From Marifrigoribacter sp965178585 (lineage in GTDB: Bacteria; Bacteroidota; Bacteroidia; Flavobacteriales; Flavobacteriaceae), in assembly GCA_965178585.1 (NCBI GenBank), contig OZ238267.1:2976001-3040000 (forward strand): 64,000 bases of DNA. The letters run 5' to 3'. Position 1 is the stretch's first letter. Every line of letters starts with the position of its first letter. Of this stretch, positions 60,524 to 64,000 are shown in pieces. The notes beneath the pieces were generated by a model. It did not search any database. It saw only the letters and a list, made by a program, of their open reading frames with translations, and was not told the DNA's origin. A program made the position numbers and the translations under genes.

Positions 60524-61726
60524 CTAAGTATAATCCTCGTATAAAAACTTATTGTAAGGAAATCTTTTTACGTGTAATTCTTTTACTTTTTCGTACACAA
60601 TTTTTTTAAATTCCTCTAAATTTTCTTTTAATAATGCCGACATAAAAATAGCTTCTCCATTTTCTATATTCATCCAAGTTTGTCTCCATTCTTCAAGCGT
60701 ATAATGTGCTTTTGTTTTTTCAGTTATTAAATCATCCTCATCAATTTCTTCTGGTTGATACGAGTCAATTTTATTAAACACCATTACACAAGGTTTATCA
60801 GATGCTTTTATCTCACCTAATATTTTTTCAACAGAAGCGATATGATCTTCAAAAGAAGGGTGAGAAATATCTACAACATGTAATAACAAATCTGCTTCTC
60901 TTACTTCATCTAAGGTACTTTTAAAAGATTCTACTAATTGGGTTGGTAGTTTTCGAATAAAACCAACCGTATCACTTAATAAAAATGGAAGGTTTTTTAT
61001 CACTACCTTTCTTACAGTTGTATCCAAAGTTGCGAAAAGTTTGTTTTCTGCAAATACATCAGACTTACTAATTACATTCATTAAAGTAGATTTTCCAACA
61101 TTGGTATATCCAACCAAAGCCACACGAATAAGCGCTCCACGGTTTCCTCTTTGAACCGACATTTGCTTATCTACTTTAGCTAGTTTCTTTTTTAATAGTG
61201 AAATTCTATCACGAACAATCCTTCTATCCGTTTCAATTTCTGTTTCACCTGGACCTCTCATTCCAATACCACCTCGTTGACGCTCTAAGTGAGTCCACAT
61301 ACCGGTTAATCGAGGTAATAAGTATTGATATTGTGCTAATTCAACCTGAGTTCTTGCATAACTAGTTTGTGCTCTTTGTGCAAAAATATCAAGAATTAGA
61401 TTTGTTCGATCAATGATTTTACACTCTAAAATTCGTTCAATATTCTTTTGTTGCGCAGGTGTTAATTCATCATCAAAAACAACTAAACCCACTTCATGTT
61501 TTTCAACATATTCTCTTACTTCTTCCATTTTCCCAGAACCTAAAAAAGTTCTAGAATTTGGACTATCCATTTTTTGTACAAACCTTTTTAATACTTCTCC
61601 TCCTGCAGTATAGGTTAAAAACTCTAATTCATCTAGATACTCGATAGATTTATCGGCATCCTGTTTTTGAGTTATTAATCCTATTAATACAGCTTTTTCG
61701 TAATCAATAGTCGACTTTTCAATCAT
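60524..61726 (-). CDS. hflX: GTPase HflX
   Basis: A 400-residue ribosome-associated GTPase of the HflX family that splits stalled or heat-damaged ribosomes. The N-terminal HflX domain (FLTYTAGGEVLKRFVQKMDSPNSRTFLGSGK) is followed by the helical linker with RGGIGMRGPGETEIETDRR. The G domain has G1 GYTNVGKST, G3 DTVGFIRKLP and G4 NKID. I start at MIEKSTIDYEKAVLIG; 31 upstream in-frame codons are non-homologous and cross the promoter. Divergent from the endonuclease-family gene at 61804. Confidence 0.96.
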   Translation of the reverse strand: MIEKSTIDYEKAVLIGLITQKQDADKSIEYLDELEFLTYTAGGEVLKRFVQKMDSPNSRTFLGSGKMEEVREYVEKHEVGLVVFDDELTPAQQKNIERILECKIIDRTNLILDIFAQRAQTSYARTQVELAQYQYLLPRLTGMWTHLERQRGGIGMRGPGETEIETDRRIVRDRISLLKKKLAKVDKQMSVQRGNRGALIRVALVGYTNVGKSTLMNVISKSDVFAENKLFATLDTTVRKVVIKNLPFLLSDTVGFIRKLPTQLVESFKSTLDEVREADLLLHVVDISHPSFEDHIASVEKILGEIKASDKPCVMVFNKIDSYQPEEIDEDDLITEKTKAHYTLEEWRQTWMNIENGEAIFMSALLKENLEEFKKIVYEKVKELHVKRFPYNKFLYEDYT

Positions 61727-61742
61727 AAATTTAAATATTGGA

Positions 61743-61750
61743 CAAAGGTA
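61743..61750 (-). promoter_or_regulatory. -7 element of hflX
   Basis: On the minus strand TACCTTTG matches TAnnTTTG, 16 nt upstream of the hflX start at 61726, supporting that start. The -33 element is not clear. Confidence 0.48.
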
Positions 61751-61803
61751 CAAAACACAATCCTTGTGATTTTTGTATTTTACCAGCAAATTAAAATAAC
61801 TAA

Positions 61804-62775
61804 ATGAAATATAAATCAAACTCGGAAACTAGCTATTATACAATTGGGTTTTACAATCTCGAAAACTTATTTGACACCGAAGACGATAAAAACACAATGG
61901 ATGATGATTTTACTGAAGATTCTCCTAGAAATTGGAATACCGATCGTTATAATAACAAAATTAGAAAATTAGGTAAAGTCATTAAAAAACTTGGTAAAGA
62001 AAACAAATCACATCCTCCGGTAATTGTTGGAGTAGCAGAAGTTGAAAATGAAAGTGTCTTATATGATTTAGCAAACTCTAAACACTTAAAAAAACACGGA
62101 TATCAATTAATTCATTTTGATTCACCTGATGAAAGAGGGATTGACACTGCTTTATTATATAGAGAAAAACATTTTACAATACTGGAAAGTGAAGCTTTTC
62201 CACTTTATATTAATAATACTAATGGACAACGTGATTACACAAGAGACATTCTTTATGTAAAAGGAGAGTTGGAAAATAATACAATACATCTTTTAGTTAA
62301 TCATTGGCCGTCAAGAAGGTCTGGATTCGACGAAACAGTCTACAAAAGAAAAGCAGCTGCAGTTAAAAATAGAGAAATTATAAATAATATCCGTATAGAA
62401 GATCCCGATGCAAAAATAATTGTAATGGGAGATTTCAACGACAACCCAACTTCAGAAAGCATTGAGCTTTTAAAAGAAACGGATTTTTACAATCCAATGG
62501 ATTTATTATTAACTAATGATAAAGGCACCTTAAATTATAAAGGTGAGTGGAATTTATTTGATCAAATAATAATTTCTAACAATTTTTTAAAGCCTCATAA
62601 CAATCCTCTTCGTTTTGTAGAATCAAATATTTTTAATCCTATAGAATTACAAGAATTTACAGGAAAATATAAAGGAAATCCATTTCGAACTTATGTTGGA
62701 GAAAAATTCTTAGGTGGAATAAGTGATCATTTCCCTGTTTATGAAGTGTTTTCGTGTAAAAAAGATTCTTTTTAA
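61804..62775 (+). CDS. Endonuclease/exonuclease/phosphatase family protein
   Basis: A 323-residue EEP-superfamily protein (metal-dependent phosphoesterase fold). Motifs: GFYNLENLFDTEDD near the N-terminus, VVGVAEVENESVLYDL with the metal-binding Glu, LLVNHWPSRRSG, IVMGDFNDNPTSES with the Asp/Asn pair, and the catalytic GISDHFPVYEV at the end. No signal peptide is seen, so it is likely cytoplasmic. The EEP fold covers nucleases and phospholipid phosphatases; the substrate is not known. The short, ~77-bp divergent gap with hflX holds both promoters. Confidence 0.88.
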   Translation: MKYKSNSETSYYTIGFYNLENLFDTEDDKNTMDDDFTEDSPRNWNTDRYNNKIRKLGKVIKKLGKENKSHPPVIVGVAEVENESVLYDLANSKHLKKHGYQLIHFDSPDERGIDTALLYREKHFTILESEAFPLYINNTNGQRDYTRDILYVKGELENNTIHLLVNHWPSRRSGFDETVYKRKAAAVKNREIINNIRIEDPDAKIIVMGDFNDNPTSESIELLKETDFYNPMDLLLTNDKGTLNYKGEWNLFDQIIISNNFLKPHNNPLRFVESNIFNPIELQEFTGKYKGNPFRTYVGEKFLGGISDHFPVYEVFSCKKDSF

Positions 62776-62859
62776 AACCATTATAAATAAAAAAATCAAA
62801 TTCTCTTAAATCAAAAATTTAACTATATTTAACGCAAAATAACCAACATACCTTATTTT

Positions 62860-64000
62860 ATGAAAAAAACAGCTACCCTCAATGATTCATTTGGGTTTTT
62901 AAAACAGTATTCCTATTATATAATAGCTATATCGTTTTTCCTTTTATCAACTAATAGTTCCTTTGCTCAAGGAAGTACTTGTGCAGAAATTGAACCTTTT
63001 TGTGCTGGTGATGAAGCCTATATTTTTCCAAACTGTAATAATCAAGATCCTAATTGTGATCTTACTGCCGAACCTGGTCCAGATTATGGATGTTTAGGAT
63101 CTCAACCTTATCCAGCATGGTTTTACTTACAAATTGAAGACCCGGGCCTTTTAGAATTTGAAATTGTTCAAAATACAGATTTTGATGCCAATGGTGATCC
63201 AATAGGCACAGGACTTGATGTGGATTTTATTGCTTGGGGACCTTTTGCTCAAGGAGATGATTTATGTGATTATAGTCAACTACAAAGTTTTAATGAAATT
63301 GGATGTAGCTTCTCTGCTGCACCTATTGAAAACTTTTCAATAAATAATGGACAAACAGGTGAAATCTATGTTTTATTAATAACAAATTACAATCAAAGTG
63401 CTGGTTTTATAAAGTTAGTTCAAACGGGTGGTGATGGATCTACAAACTGTGAAATTATTTTTACTTGTGACGTAGACATTGATGGTGGAGACCAAGTTTT
63501 ATGTGATGTTTCTGAAACTACTTTGACAACAACAACAAATGGCCCAGTGCAATCTTACCAGTGGTATTTAAACGATACTGCAATAGCAGGAGCAACCAAT
63601 GATAATTTAACTGTTTCTGAATCTGGAACCTATAAAGTTATCGCAGATGGTGTTGATTGTGATCAGCCTGTAGAAGATGAAGTTGTCATTTCAATACCTG
63701 GTCTTTTAGGTGTTGATTTAGGTGAAGATCAAGAATTTTGTGATGTTGCATCTTTTGAAATAGTTCCTAATATTAACGGGAACTCTTCAAACGCATCTTA
63801 TTTATGGAGCACAGGTGAAACAACTCCTACAATTATTGTTAGTTCAACTGGAAATTATTCTGTTGTAATTACTGCTGAAACTTGTGAAGTTACAGATTCT
63901 GTGAGTTTCCTTTTTGAAGAAACTCCTTTATTTGATTTAGGTGAAGATTTTGAAACTTGTTTTGAAAACTTAATTGTTTTAGACGCAACTCCTTCAAATA
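62860..64000 (+). CDS. 5' part of a large secreted adhesin-like protein (cut by window edge)
   Basis: The frame stays open from ATG at 62860 to the end of the window (380 codons). The first ~37 residues form a long signal peptide (YYIIAISFFLLSTNSSFAQ). Residues ~37-205 (SCAEIEPFCAGDEAYIFPNC-like opening with many Cys, then PAWFYLQIEDPGLLEFEI and DFIAWGPFAQGDD) match a jelly-roll-like domain often found at the start of gliding-motility-associated T9SS type B proteins. From about 210 on come repeats with VLCDVSETTLTTTT, YQWYLNDTAIAGAT and YLWSTGETTPTI, which are PKD/Ig-like units. The C-terminal sorting domain should lie beyond the window. Confidence 0.85.
   Translation, partial: MKKTATLNDSFGFLKQYSYYIIAISFFLLSTNSSFAQGSTCAEIEPFCAGDEAYIFPNCNNQDPNCDLTAEPGPDYGCLGSQPYPAWFYLQIEDPGLLEFEIVQNTDFDANGDPIGTGLDVDFIAWGPFAQGDDLCDYSQLQSFNEIGCSFSAAPIENFSINNGQTGEIYVLLITNYNQSAGFIKLVQTGGDGSTNCEIIFTCDVDIDGGDQVLCDVSETTLTTTTNGPVQSYQWYLNDTAIAGATNDNLTVSESGTYKVIADGVDCDQPVEDEVVISIPGLLGVDLGEDQEFCDVASFEIVPNINGNSSNASYLWSTGETTPTIIVSSTGNYSVVITAETCEVTDSVSFLFEETPLFDLGEDFETCFENLIVLDATPSN

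Overview
The window looks like chromosomal DNA of a member of the Flavobacteriaceae (Bacteroidota), probably marine. Supporting signs are the AT-rich sequence, several secreted proteins with type IX secretion (T9SS) C-terminal sorting domains ending in KKLIKN-like tails, lipoproteins with a Cys-Ser-Asp-Asp-Asp start, families typical of the group (DUF2480, DUF3078, choice-of-anchor B, S46 dipeptidyl-peptidase), and many TAnnTTTG -7 promoter elements, the Bacteroidota consensus. No rRNA, tRNA, CRISPR array, prophage or insertion sequence was recognised. The genus cannot be fixed from the sequence alone.

Layout. 1-2.0 kb (minus): exodeoxyribonuclease III, an OmpA-type lipoprotein and a cut-off aldo/keto reductase. 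2.0-8.7 kb: a large unrecognised outer-membrane-type protein, a T9SS-secreted protein and a small lipoprotein. 8.7-17.7 kb: housekeeping (GlyRS, ComF, nitrilase-family amidase, DPP11-type peptidase, aminotransferase) mixed with unknown envelope proteins. 17.8-18.3 kb: a remnant in which the start of a TPR-type sensor kinase is joined in frame to its C-terminal receiver domain. 18.3-21.8 kb (minus): sdhCAB with a clear promoter. 21.9-30.9 kb: a T9SS protein, a BNR-repeat protein, an aminopeptidase P homologue, BrnQ, an alpha/beta hydrolase, a small zinc-ribbon-like protein and ThiL. 30.9-36.9 kb (minus): a complete RND efflux operon.

36.9-47.6 kb (plus): a 10.6-kb block of cell-surface genes. 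Four tandem choice-of-anchor B paralogues with T9SS signals are followed by an operon of a seven-repeat propeller-like lipoprotein, an MbnP-family lipoprotein and a MauG/MbnH-type di-heme protein. The last two are a known partner pair in copper biology.

47.6-52.0 kb (minus): a potassium channel, two envelope proteins, an orphan gene fragment and a SulP transporter. 52.1-59.4 kb (plus): a complete SUF iron-sulfur assembly operon (sufA-like, sufB, C, D, S, E, T plus DUF2480) with two lipoprotein genes inserted and an unusual array of palindromic half-sites over the first start codon. 59.5-64 kb: a DUF3078 protein, HflX, an endonuclease/exonuclease/phosphatase protein, and the 5' part of a large secreted adhesin-like protein that runs off the window.

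Intrinsic terminators are abundant. Several sit unusually close to, or over, the start of the next gene; the clearest is a perfect 15-bp stem whose loop holds the start codon at 41383.
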